A stretch of 64,000 nucleotides of DNA from CATOSP01 sp965205385 (GTDB lineage Bacteria; Chloroflexota; Dehalococcoidia; Lucifugimonadales; UBA3495): NCBI GenBank assembly GCA_965205385.1, contig CBDBGS010000008.1, positions 744,001 to 808,000 of the forward strand. Reading direction: 5' to 3'. Both the position numbers and the translations under genes were made by a program. Below, piece after piece: positions 1 to 8,394 of the stretch. Within the stretch, counting starts at the first letter, position 1. The number at the start of each line of letters is the position of its first letter. The notes beneath the pieces were generated by a model, which searched no databases, was not told the DNA's origin, and saw only the letters and a program-made list of their open reading frames with translations.

Positions 1-633
1 CCCCACTTTTCAGAGCATTGGGCAAGGAGGGAGGTGATGTTGGCGTGGCGGTCAGAGGCCAACTTTCCCCGGCTGGTCCACCAGGGCAGGAAGACCCTGC
101 ATCCCCGCCACCATGACGGTGAGCCACTTTAGTCCAGGTACGAATACCGGCGGACCTCCCGGGGGATTGTAAAAGCCTGGTTTAATGCGCTTGAGGCGGG
201 CGGCTTTGCTAGAACGCACCGGACATAGCCCCTGCAAGGCGATGCTTTCGGGCTTCTCCAACACGCTTTCATCCCAGATCGCCAGAGCCCTCTCACCTTG
301 TTCCTCCAGTTGGGACAGGCTTAGGTCCGCCCGGTACCAGAGGAATCTCTCCAAGAGAGTGTGGCCCCACTTGGGAGAGCGCAGTAGATTGCTGAGCCGC
401 TTGGTCCCCGCCGGAGCACGGCAGGGAGAGATGACATGGGCCCCAAGTTCACTTAGAAGTAGTCCCGACCGTGAGTGACGCAACCGCACAATGGCCGCCA
501 GGGCCAGGAAAAACGTGCGTACCAAACGCCGGTCGATCAGTTGGTCCAGCCATAGTTCCAACGGTCCGATGAACGATTGCAGCGAATTGGCAACGTCCTG
601 CCCTTGCTCCCGCCCCACCCCATACTGCAACAT
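1..633 (-). pseudogene. DDE transposase (IS4-like), frameshifted, cut by window edge
   Basis: The reading frame starts at ATG 633, preceded by AGGAGG eight bases upstream, which favours it over the longer in-frame start at 675. About 193 codons follow, with a first catalytic Asp in the motif AIWDES near residue 121 and the motif GFYNPPGG. The frame stops at 52-54. The next frame continues the expected transposase sequence (PWWTSRG, then SLLAQCSEKWG) to the window edge, so a frameshift or small deletion lies near 85-110. The rest of the gene is outside the window. The exact IS family cannot be assigned by eye; IS4-like DDE is my best reading. Confidence 0.75.
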
Positions 634-756
634 AGAGAAGACTCCTCCTGGTGGTTGGTGGTTTGACCTTCCCATTCCACCGGAAGGGGTCTTCCTTTGT
701 AACCCCTTTCTTATACCAGTTTTAGCCCTTTACCTAAATTCCGGGATGACTCATGA

Positions 757-1657
757 CTGTCCCTGGACGGCAAGATCCTGAGGGGGATTCACGGGGAAGC
801 GATACCCGGAATGCATCTGGTGTCGGCCTATGCTGCCCGCAGCGGGGCGGTGCTGACCCAGGTAGCCGCGCCGGGCACGGGGCAGGAATTGGCGGCGGCC
901 AAAGCAGTATTGGACCAGGCGCCGTTGGCGGGCCGGGTAGTGGTGGCAGACGCCCCGCTGACCCAGCCGGAAGTGTGCCAGCAGATTGTGGACGGCGGCG
1001 GGGATTATCTGTTACCCGTGAAGGAAAACCAGCCCACGTTGTACCGGGACTTGGCCGAGGCATTTTCCCCCACTGGAAGCCGAGGGAGACTACGGGCCAA
1101 GGGTTCCCCAGTGGCAGGCGCGGGAGTGGCGGGCGAGGGGGGCAACCCTGACGGTTTGGGTGGATGGACCGGGGAAGAAGCGTCATGGACGGCTGGAGCG
1201 GCGGGAACTCTGGGCCTTGTCGGACCCGGAGTTGAATGGCTATGCGGGGAGTTCCGGAGCGGTGGGGGAGGCTTGGCCGCATCTCCGGCAGGTATGCCGG
1301 CTGGAACGGCGGCGGACGGTGAAGGGGCGGAGCCAGGTGACGGTAAGCTATGCGCTTACCAGTCTGCCCGCCACCGCCGCCGGAGCTAAGCGGTTGTTGA
1401 AAGTCTCTCGTGGGCACTGGGGGATAGAAAACCGGGTTCACTGGGTGCGGGACGTCACCTTTGACGAAGACCGCTCTCAGATAAGAACCGGGGCCGCACC
1501 CCAGGTGATGGCGGGCTTACGCAACTTGGTCATCGCCCTGGTGCGCCGGGCCGGGCATACCAATGTAGCCGTTGCCCTGCGCCGCCACACCGCTCATCTC
1601 CCGGAACCCTTCGCCCTGCTGAGAATTCCCTATGCCTCCGGCACCACCGGAGAATGA
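757..1657 (+). pseudogene. ISAs1 family transposase, truncated and frameshifted
   Basis: The product resembles the C-terminal two thirds of ISAs1 transposases: DGKILRGIHGEA near 766, GGDYLLPVKENQPTLYRDL near 1000, then, in a different frame, WGIENRVHWVRDVTFDEDRS near 1420. The frame changes at a run of five C (1067-1071, TTTTCCCCCACTGG): reading one base fewer joins the two halves perfectly (SP-LEAEGDYGPRVPQW). The N-terminal portion is absent. The gene is therefore inactive unless the shift is a sequencing error or translational slip, and it lacks its start either way. Confidence 0.8.
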
Positions 1658-1667
1658 AAAGGCCCTG
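757..1667 (+). mobile_element. ISAs1-family element, 5'-truncated remnant
   Basis: Only the right part of an ISAs1-type element remains. Its transposase similarity begins abruptly at about 760, where the neighbouring leftward IS ends, so the left IS probably inserted into it or the two recombined. The right end reads inward CAGGGCC (complement of 1661-1667), the usual start of ISAs1 inverted repeats, only ten bases after the transposase stop at 1657. No target duplication can be assigned because the left end is missing. Confidence 0.65.
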
Positions 1668-1691
1668 TACGGATGGTGGATCGGCCTTTTC
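1656..1691. terminator. Hairpin terminator-like sequence after ISAs1 remnant
   Basis: GAAAAGGCC (1656-1664) pairs with GGCCTTTTC (1683-1691) across an 18-base loop, and the right arm carries a run of four T. It overlaps the right end of the ISAs1 remnant and would insulate the downstream methyl-transfer operon from IS transcription. Confidence 0.45.
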
Positions 1692-1793
1692 AGGCAAGCC
1701 GATTTAGGGTATCTTGACACTACCTGTTTGCCTCCGTGGCAGGCGGTGGCGTCAAAACTCGAGCCAGTCACATCATTCGGAGCCTGCCCCAAA

Positions 1794-2135
1794 TTGGTCA
1801 AATCTCGAATTCTGTACTGGAAGGAAATTCCCGTCCAGGTCCAAATCCAGGGCGAATCAGGTCAGGTATCCAGTCAATTGAATGACCGATTCCAGCAAGG
1901 TGTTGACGCCATCGCCATGTTCGACGGCAGCCAAGGCACCGATGACTACCTGATGGCCTGGGAATGGGGCGAGCCCGTGGAAGAAAGCGGGTCTGCCGAG
2001 GAAGCCGCCGCGCGAATAGCCGACAGGTTCAACAAGAAGTTCCCCATGGACTTCGTCGCCAGGATCCGCGACTTGATCGAATCGGGACAGCGTGACCCGC
2101 GTCCGGGGTCCCTTGATCACTGGTGCGTCCGATGA
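1794..2135 (+). CDS. Virulence-factor-domain protein (PF13769-like) of methyl-transfer operon
   Basis: A protein of about 113 residues, starting at TTG 1794 (LVKSRILYWKEIPVQV); the frame stays open further upstream but that part is IS-derived. The sequence (YWKEIPVQVQ, FQQGVDAIAMFDGS, DDYLMAWEW, DFVARIRDL near the end, DPRPGS) matches from memory the small family labelled 'virulence factor', whose biochemical role is unknown. It is repeatedly found beside folate, corrinoid and RamA-like genes in Alphaproteobacteria and Chloroflexota, so a role in methyl transfer is more likely than virulence. Its stop overlaps the next start (ATGA at 2132-2135), implying translational coupling. The start codon is uncertain. 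Confidence 0.65.
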   Translation: MVKSRILYWKEIPVQVQIQGESGQVSSQLNDRFQQGVDAIAMFDGSQGTDDYLMAWEWGEPVEESGSAEEAAARIADRFNKKFPMDFVARIRDLIESGQRDPRPGSLDHWCVR

Positions 2136-3040
2136 CCCAGGATAACTCGCCGTCGCTCAAGGAACGCCTCGCTTCCGGAGAACTGCTGATCTCCGACGGG
2201 GCTACCGGCACTTACCTGCAAGATCACGGTCTCGAGCCGGGCGGGTGCCCTGAAGAGTTCAACGCGGCGCATCCCGAAACAGTGCTGGGAATGGCGCGGG
2301 ACTACTTCGCCGCGGGCTCTGAGATGGTGTTGACCAACTCGTTCGGAGCAAATCGGTTCATGCTGAAGAAATACGGCTTCGGCGGCCGGGTGGAGGAGTT
2401 CAACAAGTTGGCGGCCCAGCACGCTAGCAGCCAGCGAACTGCGGGGCAGTACGTCATCGGCTCGGTAGGACCTACTGGAGAGTTCCTGGAACCCCTCGGT
2501 CCCGTCACCCGGGAGGAGATGCTGGACGCCTTCGTCGAGCAGGTCACTGCGCTGGAGGCGGGGGGTGCGGACGGTGTGGTTATCGAGACCATGTCCGCGG
2601 TGGAAGAGGCGGTGTTGGCCGTCGAGGCGGCGAAAGAGCACACGGGCCTGGTGGTCATGGCCACCATGGTGTTTGACCGGGGGCCACGGGGCTTTTTCAC
2701 CATGATGGGTGTCACGCCGGATCGGGCCGTCAAAGAGTTGGCCGCAGTGGGCGCCGACGTTACGGGAGCCAACTGCGGAAACGGCATCGACGTTATGGTC
2801 GAATTGGCCAGGGAGATGCGCCAAGCCACGGACGGTCCGCTGCTGGTCCACTCCAACGCCGGAATTCCAGCCTATCAGGGGGGCGAGATCGTCTATCCCG
2901 AGTCACCGGACTACATGGTGGAACGCTTCGGGATTCTGGCGGACATGGGGATAGACATCCTTGGAGGATGTTGCGGAACTGGCCCGGAGCACATTCGGGC
3001 GCTGGTCTCCGCGATGAAACCGGGTTCCCGGTCCGCGTGA
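2132..3040 (+). CDS. Homocysteine S-methyltransferase family protein
   Basis: About 302 residues, the size of the free-standing homocysteine-binding module (MetH module 1 / BHMT fold). The TIM-barrel starts with LISDGATGTYLQ. The zinc-thiolate ligands are visible in GANCGNG (near residue 214) and GGCCGTGPEH (near residue 280). It should move a methyl group from a corrinoid or other donor to homocysteine, giving methionine. The ATG at 2132 overlaps the previous stop and is preferred over GTG 2123. It sits in an operon with a corrinoid protein, a UroD-fold methyltransferase and an ASKHA activator, so it is probably one subunit of a split methionine synthase or a demethylase feeding methionine. 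Confidence 0.9.
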   Translation: MTQDNSPSLKERLASGELLISDGATGTYLQDHGLEPGGCPEEFNAAHPETVLGMARDYFAAGSEMVLTNSFGANRFMLKKYGFGGRVEEFNKLAAQHASSQRTAGQYVIGSVGPTGEFLEPLGPVTREEMLDAFVEQVTALEAGGADGVVIETMSAVEEAVLAVEAAKEHTGLVVMATMVFDRGPRGFFTMMGVTPDRAVKELAAVGADVTGANCGNGIDVMVELAREMRQATDGPLLVHSNAGIPAYQGGEIVYPESPDYMVERFGILADMGIDILGGCCGTGPEHIRALVSAMKPGSRSA

Positions 3041-3085
3041 GACCGGACCGCCTCATTGGCGGATCATGAACAAGGTGTCGTTGAA

Positions 3086-3754
3086 ATGGTGACACGCCCG
3101 TCATTGCGTGTAGCGGAAGTGTTGGAACGCTACGGCTCCTGCCTGGAACTGGTGCCTATGGACGCTCATTTCCAGAGCATCAGTGTCGGCATATATAGCA
3201 AGGACGGTGTATTCACGGTCTGGAGTTTTAGCGGAAAGCCAGGCGTTCAAGAGAGGGTCGAGGCCATTCGCGACCAGTTGGTGTCTCTGGGCGGCCTTTC
3301 TCCCGTTCCCGGCTCCCACAACCAGGTCGCATTCTCCTGCGGCTTTTTCCACCAGCGATTGATCAAATTCCTGCTGGCTCAGGCCGTAGGGAAGAGCCCC
3401 GATTACTCACCGCCTGAAGGGGAGATGTCCATCAGGGACACCAGGACCAGGTTGACCATTACCGCGGAGGCTGAAGAGTCTGATAGCCGTTGTTTGTACC
3501 GTGTCTCCGCAGCCGGGGACGCCCCGAACGTCCCGGCCAGGTTGCGGATGATAGTGGCGGGTTTTCTGCGTTACGGAGAGATGGATAAGAAGGGTGACAC
3601 CATGGTGGCCTTTCCTTGCGGCCAACGCCACGACGAGCTGGTCCGGTTGCTGCTGCCTTACTCCCGCAACGTGAGCAGCGTCGAAGGAATGCTGGAAGCC
3701 GAGGCCTTGCGCGGTCAGATGACCACCGGCACCCTAGGTTTCACCCCGACTTGA
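3086..3754 (+). CDS. Conserved hypothetical protein of methyl-transfer operon
   Basis: About 222 residues (MVTRPSLRVAEVLERYG...). I recognise no named domain. There is an internal symmetry: two segments each end in a similar phrase (QVAFSCGFFHQRLIKFLLAQ near residue 85 and MVAFPCGQRHDELVRLLLPY near residue 185), so it looks like a duplicated alpha/beta domain with a conserved Cys-Gly and His at equivalent positions. No signal peptide or membrane segment. Fifteen bases of intergenic sequence or less separate it from the methyltransferase before it, depending on the start; ATG 3086 is preferred to TTG 3056. Its place between two methyltransferases suggests an accessory role, but function is not known. 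Confidence 0.6.
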   Translation: MVTRPSLRVAEVLERYGSCLELVPMDAHFQSISVGIYSKDGVFTVWSFSGKPGVQERVEAIRDQLVSLGGLSPVPGSHNQVAFSCGFFHQRLIKFLLAQAVGKSPDYSPPEGEMSIRDTRTRLTITAEAEESDSRCLYRVSAAGDAPNVPARLRMIVAGFLRYGEMDKKGDTMVAFPCGQRHDELVRLLLPYSRNVSSVEGMLEAEALRGQMTTGTLGFTPT

Positions 3755-3801
3755 CCATCCTGGCCCTGGCCGGGTAATCATACCGGAAGAGAGGAGTTAC
3801 A

Positions 3802-4839
3802 ATGCCATTCGTTGAGACGATGACGCCCCGCGAGCGCGTCATGAACGCGTTGGCCATGAAAGCGGTGGACCGGCCGCCGGTGGCAAACCCCACCAATGTC
3901 GCCACCGTCGAGCTGATGGACCTGGTGGACGCGCCGTTCCCCCAGGCATGCCGTGAGCCGGAACTTGCGGCCAGGCTGGCGGCGACCGGCCACACGGAGC
4001 TGGGCTTCGACGCTGTGATGCCCTACTTCACCATCATCCAGGAGTCGTCCGCCCTTGGTTGCGAAATGCAATGGGAGGACAAAGACAATTGGCCGACGGT
4101 GCGGATGCAGAACCCAATCTGGAGCGGGCCCGACGACGTCCGCGTCCCTTCTGGGTTCCTGGAGCACCCCGATTGCCAGGCGATCATCAAGTCCATTGAG
4201 ATGCTCAAGGCCGAATTCGGCGGCCGGGTGGCGGTTATCGGGAAGACCATGGGGCCGTGGACCCTGGCCTACCATGTATTTGGCGTGGAGCGTTTCCTCA
4301 TAATGACCGTCGACGACCCCGATATGGTGATGCGCTGCCTTCATCGGCTCAAGGAGATCTCCGTCCTCTTCGGTGAAGCCCAGATCGCGGCCGGCGCCGA
4401 CGCTTTGACCTTCCCCGATCATGCCACGGGAGACCTGGTCAGCGGCGACTACTACCGCAGGTTTCTTCTGGAGATTCACCAGGAAATGGCCGAACGGCTA
4501 CCCGCGCCGCTTATCCTTCATATCTGCGGCAACACGTTGGACCGTATGGACTACATCGCCCAAACGGGAATGGCTTCGTTCCACTTCGATTCCAAGAACG
4601 ACCCCCAGGCGGCGATGGATACGGTCTCCGGGAGGATCGGGTTGGTGGGCAACATCAACAATCCGCAAACTCTCTATGCGCGGGGACCCGAAGAGGTGAG
4701 GCAAGAGGTGTTTCGTTGCCTCGACGCTGGGGTGCAGATGGTAGCTCCCGAGTGCGCCGTCCCCTTGGCGACCAAATTGGAGAACCTGATGGAGATTCCC
4801 AGGGCGGTGAAAGCCTGGTGCGAAGATAACTCGCCCTGA
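3802..4839 (+). CDS. MtaA/UroD-fold corrinoid methyltransferase
   Basis: 345 residues, typical of the uroporphyrinogen decarboxylase/MtaA/CmuA superfamily. The zinc site of the methyltransferase branch is visible as H-x-C in LILHICGNT (near residue 238) and a distal Cys in VAPECAVP (near residue 318). Haem-pathway UroD enzymes lack this Cys pattern, so this is a methyltransferase moving a methyl group between the corrinoid protein (the next gene) and a thiol or another acceptor. A clear ribosome site (AGAGGAG) precedes ATG 3802. The actual substrate cannot be read from sequence. Confidence 0.85.
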   Translation: MPFVETMTPRERVMNALAMKAVDRPPVANPTNVATVELMDLVDAPFPQACREPELAARLAATGHTELGFDAVMPYFTIIQESSALGCEMQWEDKDNWPTVRMQNPIWSGPDDVRVPSGFLEHPDCQAIIKSIEMLKAEFGGRVAVIGKTMGPWTLAYHVFGVERFLIMTVDDPDMVMRCLHRLKEISVLFGEAQIAAGADALTFPDHATGDLVSGDYYRRFLLEIHQEMAERLPAPLILHICGNTLDRMDYIAQTGMASFHFDSKNDPQAAMDTVSGRIGLVGNINNPQTLYARGPEEVRQEVFRCLDAGVQMVAPECAVPLATKLENLMEIPRAVKAWCEDNSP

Positions 4840-4965
4840 CCATGCCGCAATCACAAAAGTAACGCCACCGTAGACAGGTCGCTTCTGGTAGAATTTCCAC
4901 CTGGCCGTGGCCTACACTGTAGGTGACCACCCGAATATAGGAATCACGATTGCGAGTCTTTTTGA

Positions 4966-5724
4966 ATGCCGTTAATTAACGAAGGTCTGGAATCTGAGCT
5001 TGAGTTCATCAGTAACCCTTCTGAGAAGGGCCACATTAGGGGGCTGTTTGAGAACGCCGATCCCCTGATGCAGCAGATTTCATACCATCTCATCGTGGGC
5101 GACCATCACGAAGTGGACCGCTTGACCGTCCAGGCCCTCGATTCTGGATTCGAGGCGAATACTATTCTTGACGATGGGTTGATCGCGGGTATGGCCCTCG
5201 TGGGGATCAAGTTCCGGGACAACATCATCTTCGTCCCGGAGGTGTTGGTGGCGGCGCGAGCAATGAAATCCGGCATGGCCCACGTCGAGCCCATCTTGTC
5301 GGCATCCGGGATCGAGCCGCTTGGCACCGTGATCATGGGGACCGTCAAGGGAGACCTTCACGATATCGGCAAGAATCTCTGCATCATGATGCTCCGGGGA
5401 ACGGGGTTTACCGTCCACGACTTGGGCGTAGACACCAAGCCGGAGGAGTTCATGGACGCTGTCATGGAGCACGGAGCCCAGTTACTGGGCATGTCGGCAT
5501 TGCTGACCACTACCATGCCGAACATGGGTAAGACAATCGAAGCATTTGAAGAGTTCGGGATGCGCGATCAGGTAAAGATCATGGTCGGCGGCGCCCCCCT
5601 AACCCAGGAATTCGCCGACGACATGGGGTCCGACGGCTATGGCAAGGACGCAATGGCTTGTGTGGAGTTGGCCGCGCGGTTGTTGGAAGAAGCCAAGGAC
5701 GCTGATCGAGTACCGACAACCTGA
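4966..5724 (+). CDS. Corrinoid (B12-binding) protein, MtbC-like
   Basis: 252 residues with an N-terminal helical cap (B12-binding_2, about 35-125) followed by a Rossmann-like cobalamin domain. The lower-ligand motif D-x-H-x-x-G is present in GDLHDIGKNL (near residue 130), followed by MSALLTTTMPNM and VGGAPL, the other conserved loops. It carries the methyl group as methylcobalamin between the methyltransferases of this operon. The 126-base gap after the UroD-fold gene is larger than the others and contains no obvious terminator. Family: MtaC/MtbC/MtmC or the split MetH B12 subunit. Confidence 0.92.
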   Translation: MPLINEGLESELEFISNPSEKGHIRGLFENADPLMQQISYHLIVGDHHEVDRLTVQALDSGFEANTILDDGLIAGMALVGIKFRDNIIFVPEVLVAARAMKSGMAHVEPILSASGIEPLGTVIMGTVKGDLHDIGKNLCIMMLRGTGFTVHDLGVDTKPEEFMDAVMEHGAQLLGMSALLTTTMPNMGKTIEAFEEFGMRDQVKIMVGGAPLTQEFADDMGSDGYGKDAMACVELAARLLEEAKDADRVPTT

Positions 5725-5736
5725 GCGGCTGTAGCG

Positions 5737-5979
5737 ATGGACCAGAAGATCGACATCGACCGTTACCGCCAGAGCATGGCCAGGCTGGAGTCCATTTTCC
5801 GGTCTATCAACGACACAGCCAACGACATCTCCACGCGGCGCTGCCCCTACGCCAACGCCCAAGACCGATGCACGGCCCGCTTCAAATGCCGCAACCAGAA
5901 AAAGACGTCCGGCAGTGACGAGCTCCCCCTCTGCATCGGGATCGACGATTTGGAATACCGCTCAGCTTGGCAGGTGTAG
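5737..5979 (+). CDS. Small Cys-rich conserved protein in corrinoid operon
   Basis: 80 residues, starting 12 bases after the corrinoid gene. Four cysteines occur in two local groups (RCPYANAQDRCTARFKCRNQ near residues 34-53, and LPLCIG near 65), which suggests metal or Fe-S binding. The N-terminal third is helical and charged. I do not know a named family, but it is inside an operon that ends in an Fe-S activator, so it may help reductive activation of cobalamin. Function not assigned. Confidence 0.6.
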   Translation: MDQKIDIDRYRQSMARLESIFRSINDTANDISTRRCPYANAQDRCTARFKCRNQKKTSGSDELPLCIGIDDLEYRSAWQV

Positions 5980-6023
5980 ACCCGGCGCCGGGCGTCCCTT
6001 CTCTCCCATGCTAGAATGGCCCC

Positions 6024-7646
6024 ATGTCTCCCCTGTACCACGCCGGACGCGAGCTTGCCCTGGTCCCCGGACGCACCATCTTCGACTATGCTGACGCCCT
6101 CAAGGTTCGCGTGCCCACTTCCTGCGGCAGGAACGGCGATTGTCACGAGTGCATTGTGGAAATCCGCCGGGGTATGGACGCTCTCAGCCCTTCTGCCGAT
6201 TGCGAACACTTCCTGAGCGGTGACTACCGCCTGGCATGTCAGGCCGGGATCGTGGACATCGACGCTGCGGTGGAATTCGCCTTGCTGCGGCGTCAACCCA
6301 GGATACTCACCGACTCGGTCCACCTAGACTACCATCTTGCTCCCGCCGTTACCCGCGACGGGGACTCGGTCTACTTCAATGACCGGCGGATTGACCGATA
6401 CCAGGGCGGGATGTTTGGCCTCGCGATCGATATAGGGACCACCACGGTGGCGATGAACCTAGTCGACCTGGAGACTGGGCGCGTTCTGGCCACTCCCTCC
6501 TTCGAGAACCCGCAGAGGTTCGGTGGGAGCGACGTCATGCACCGCATTTCATACGACGCCGGTCCTTCCTCGGGTGAGTTGCGGCAGGTGATGCTATCGG
6601 CGGTCAACTTTGAGATTGGAGAGTTGGCTCGACACCTTGGTTTCCACCGGAGGTTGATTTACGAGGTTGTGGTCGTCGGTAACTCGACCATGCGGGACAT
6701 CTTCTTTGGTCTGGACGTTCAATCGATCGGAGAGAAGCCGTACCGCTCCACCACAGAGACCGATCTTGAGATGGGTTTGAGGGAGACGACCGCGCTCCAC
6801 GGTAGCGCGGAGGGATTGGGGCTCCGGGTATTTCCTGGCGCTCAAGTGTACGGAGGAGCGTTAATAGGCAGTCACGTAGGGGCCGACGTGGTGGCCGGCC
6901 TGCTCGCGGTGGGGATGGAAAATGCGGAGGAAGTGGTGATGCTGGTGGACGTTGGGACGAATACCGAAGTCGTCGTGGGCAATCGCCACCGCATGATCGC
7001 CGCTTCCTGCCCCGCCGGTCCCGCCTTCGAGGGTGGCCAAGTGTCCCACGGTATGCCGGGGTATGAGGGCGCGATTGAGTCGGTGGAAGTCGGGGAAAGT
7101 GGCGTCAGTTACAAGACCATCGGCGGGTTCGACGCTCAGGGCATCTGCGGCTCCGGACTGGTGGACCTGCTGGCTGGACTGAGGGACAGCGGCCAGATGA
7201 ACCAATTGGGGGTGCTGGAGGACGGAGCGCGGGATTTCGTATTCGCGCTGGACAAAGGAATGGCCATTTCACGGGCAGATATCAGCGCCTTGTCCCAGGC
7301 CAAGTCGGCAAACTTCGCCGGACAATATATCCTCCTGCGAAACTACGGAGTTCACTTCGATCAGGTAGAGAGACTCTATCTGGCCGGTGGGTTCGCAAAC
7401 TACCTGAACGTCAAGCGCGCCGTCGATATCGGGTTCATCGCCAACATTCCTCTGGACAAGATTGCCAAAGTGGGGAATGCTTCATTGGAAGGGGCAACCA
7501 TGATGCTACTGTCCAGCGAGTCGAGGCGGAGATCGGAGCAGATGGCCCGCCGCATCGAGCATGTGGAGTTGGAAACCATCCCTGATTTCTTCGACATCTT
7601 CGTCGAAGGCTGCATGTTCAAGCCCATGCCCCAGAGCATCGAATGA
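6024..7646 (+). CDS. ASKHA-domain corrinoid activation protein (RACo/RamA-like)
   Basis: 540 residues. Residues 1-90 form a 2Fe-2S ferredoxin domain with ligands in CGRNGDCHEC and a fourth Cys in RLACQAG. Residues about 125-535 are the DUF4445/ASKHA ATPase fold: AIDIGTTTVA, VVGNSTMRDIF, VDVGTNTEVV, GICGSGLVDLL and YLAGGFANYL are all visible. Such proteins use ATP and a low-potential electron to return inactive Co(II) corrinoid to Co(I). Its presence at the end of the operon explains how the split system, which lacks the SAM-dependent MetH reactivation domain, could be rescued. ATG 6024 is followed immediately by the ferredoxin domain. Confidence 0.92.
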   Translation: MSPLYHAGRELALVPGRTIFDYADALKVRVPTSCGRNGDCHECIVEIRRGMDALSPSADCEHFLSGDYRLACQAGIVDIDAAVEFALLRRQPRILTDSVHLDYHLAPAVTRDGDSVYFNDRRIDRYQGGMFGLAIDIGTTTVAMNLVDLETGRVLATPSFENPQRFGGSDVMHRISYDAGPSSGELRQVMLSAVNFEIGELARHLGFHRRLIYEVVVVGNSTMRDIFFGLDVQSIGEKPYRSTTETDLEMGLRETTALHGSAEGLGLRVFPGAQVYGGALIGSHVGADVVAGLLAVGMENAEEVVMLVDVGTNTEVVVGNRHRMIAASCPAGPAFEGGQVSHGMPGYEGAIESVEVGESGVSYKTIGGFDAQGICGSGLVDLLAGLRDSGQMNQLGVLEDGARDFVFALDKGMAISRADISALSQAKSANFAGQYILLRNYGVHFDQVERLYLAGGFANYLNVKRAVDIGFIANIPLDKIAKVGNASLEGATMMLLSSESRRRSEQMARRIEHVELETIPDFFDIFVEGCMFKPMPQSIE

Positions 7647-7684
7647 TCCTATAATTGCCTCCGGCGGTATGCGATAATGGGCGC

Positions 7685-7933
7685 ATGGAAGTAACCGTCC
7701 GATTCTTTGCCCTCTACCGGGAGCGGGCGGGGTTGAGCAGCGCGTTAGTTGAGATTTCCGAAGGCGCTTCGGTTAACGACTTGACTGACAGTGTCAGGCG
7801 ACGGTTTCCCCGTCTCGCACCCCCAGAGGTGAAGATCGTAGTTGCCGTCAATGCTGAATATGCGGAACCGGAGCAAGTCCTCCGGCCGGGTGACGACGTG
7901 TGTCTCATCCCGCCGGTGAGCGGAGGATCATGA
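7685..7933 (+). CDS. moaD: Molybdopterin synthase sulfur carrier subunit MoaD
   Basis: 82 residues of ubiquitin-like beta-grasp fold (MEVTVRFFALYRERAG... DDVCLIPPVSGGS). It delivers the thiocarboxylate sulfur to molybdopterin. Unusually the Gly-Gly is followed by one extra Ser; activation normally needs Gly-Gly at the very end. The two Gly codons (GGAGGA) double as the ribosome site for moaE, and the stop overlaps the moaE start (ATGATGA at 7930-7936). A TATAAT at 7650-7655 could be its -10 box. The cofactor would serve the xanthine-dehydrogenase-like enzyme at 27873. Confidence 0.88.
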   Translation: MEVTVRFFALYRERAGLSSALVEISEGASVNDLTDSVRRRFPRLAPPEVKIVVAVNAEYAEPEQVLRPGDDVCLIPPVSGGS

Positions 7934-8394
7934 TGATTGAGCTTACCTTCGACCCTCTCGATCCGGAGAAAGTCACCGGGAAGGTGCGCCGGAACTCCAA
8001 CGGCGCGGTCGTAACCTTTCTGGGAACGACACGGGACAATTTCGAAGGTAAGCGCGTGGTCACCCTCGAATATGAAGCCTTCGACGAGATGGCCATCAAG
8101 GAACTTGAAAAGGTCCGCCAGCAGTTGATTGCCGAGTTTGGCATCGAAGACCTCGCGATTTCCCATCGCATAGGGCGTGTGGATATCGGAGAAATTAGCC
8201 TGGTTGTGGCTGTTGCGTCGCCCCACCGGAACGAAGCGTTTTACGCATGCCACCAGGCCGTAGACCGGCTCAAGGAAACGGTCCCCATCTGGAAGAAAGA
8301 GGTCTACGAGGACGGTTCCAGGTGGGTTGCATGTGAAGACCACGAGTTTGACCACGAACACGCCGGAGTAGCCGACACAACAGGGGACTGCTAG
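7933..8394 (+). CDS. moaE: Molybdopterin synthase catalytic subunit MoaE
   Basis: 153 residues, the usual MoaE length, with the conserved ALVTFLGTTRDN-like segment (VVTFLGTTRDN), HRIGRVDIGE, ASPHRNEAF and the active-site loop PIWKKEVYEDGSRWV containing the two catalytic Lys. It converts precursor Z to molybdopterin using sulfur from MoaD. ATG 7933 lies six bases after GGAGG and is preferred to ATG 7930 or the longer frame. Its 3' end overlaps the 3' end of convergent radA by four bases with no terminator between them. Confidence 0.93.
   Translation: MIELTFDPLDPEKVTGKVRRNSNGAVVTFLGTTRDNFEGKRVVTLEYEAFDEMAIKELEKVRQQLIAEFGIEDLAISHRIGRVDIGEISLVVAVASPHRNEAFYACHQAVDRLKETVPIWKKEVYEDGSRWVACEDHEFDHEHAGVADTTGDC

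Noticed and set aside
1067..1071. Programmed frameshifting in the ISAs1 transposase
   Set aside because: ISAs1 elements are normally single-frame and this copy lacks its N-terminal part, so decay or a read error is more likely.
734..1441. 235-codon minus-strand ORF opposite the ISAs1 remnant
   Set aside because: Its Pro/Arg-rich composition is that of an antisense shadow, and the plus strand clearly encodes transposase.
1692..1793. A cobalamin riboswitch before the corrinoid operon
   Set aside because: I looked for B12-box-like sequence (GCCACTG) and the expected stem arrangement and found none.
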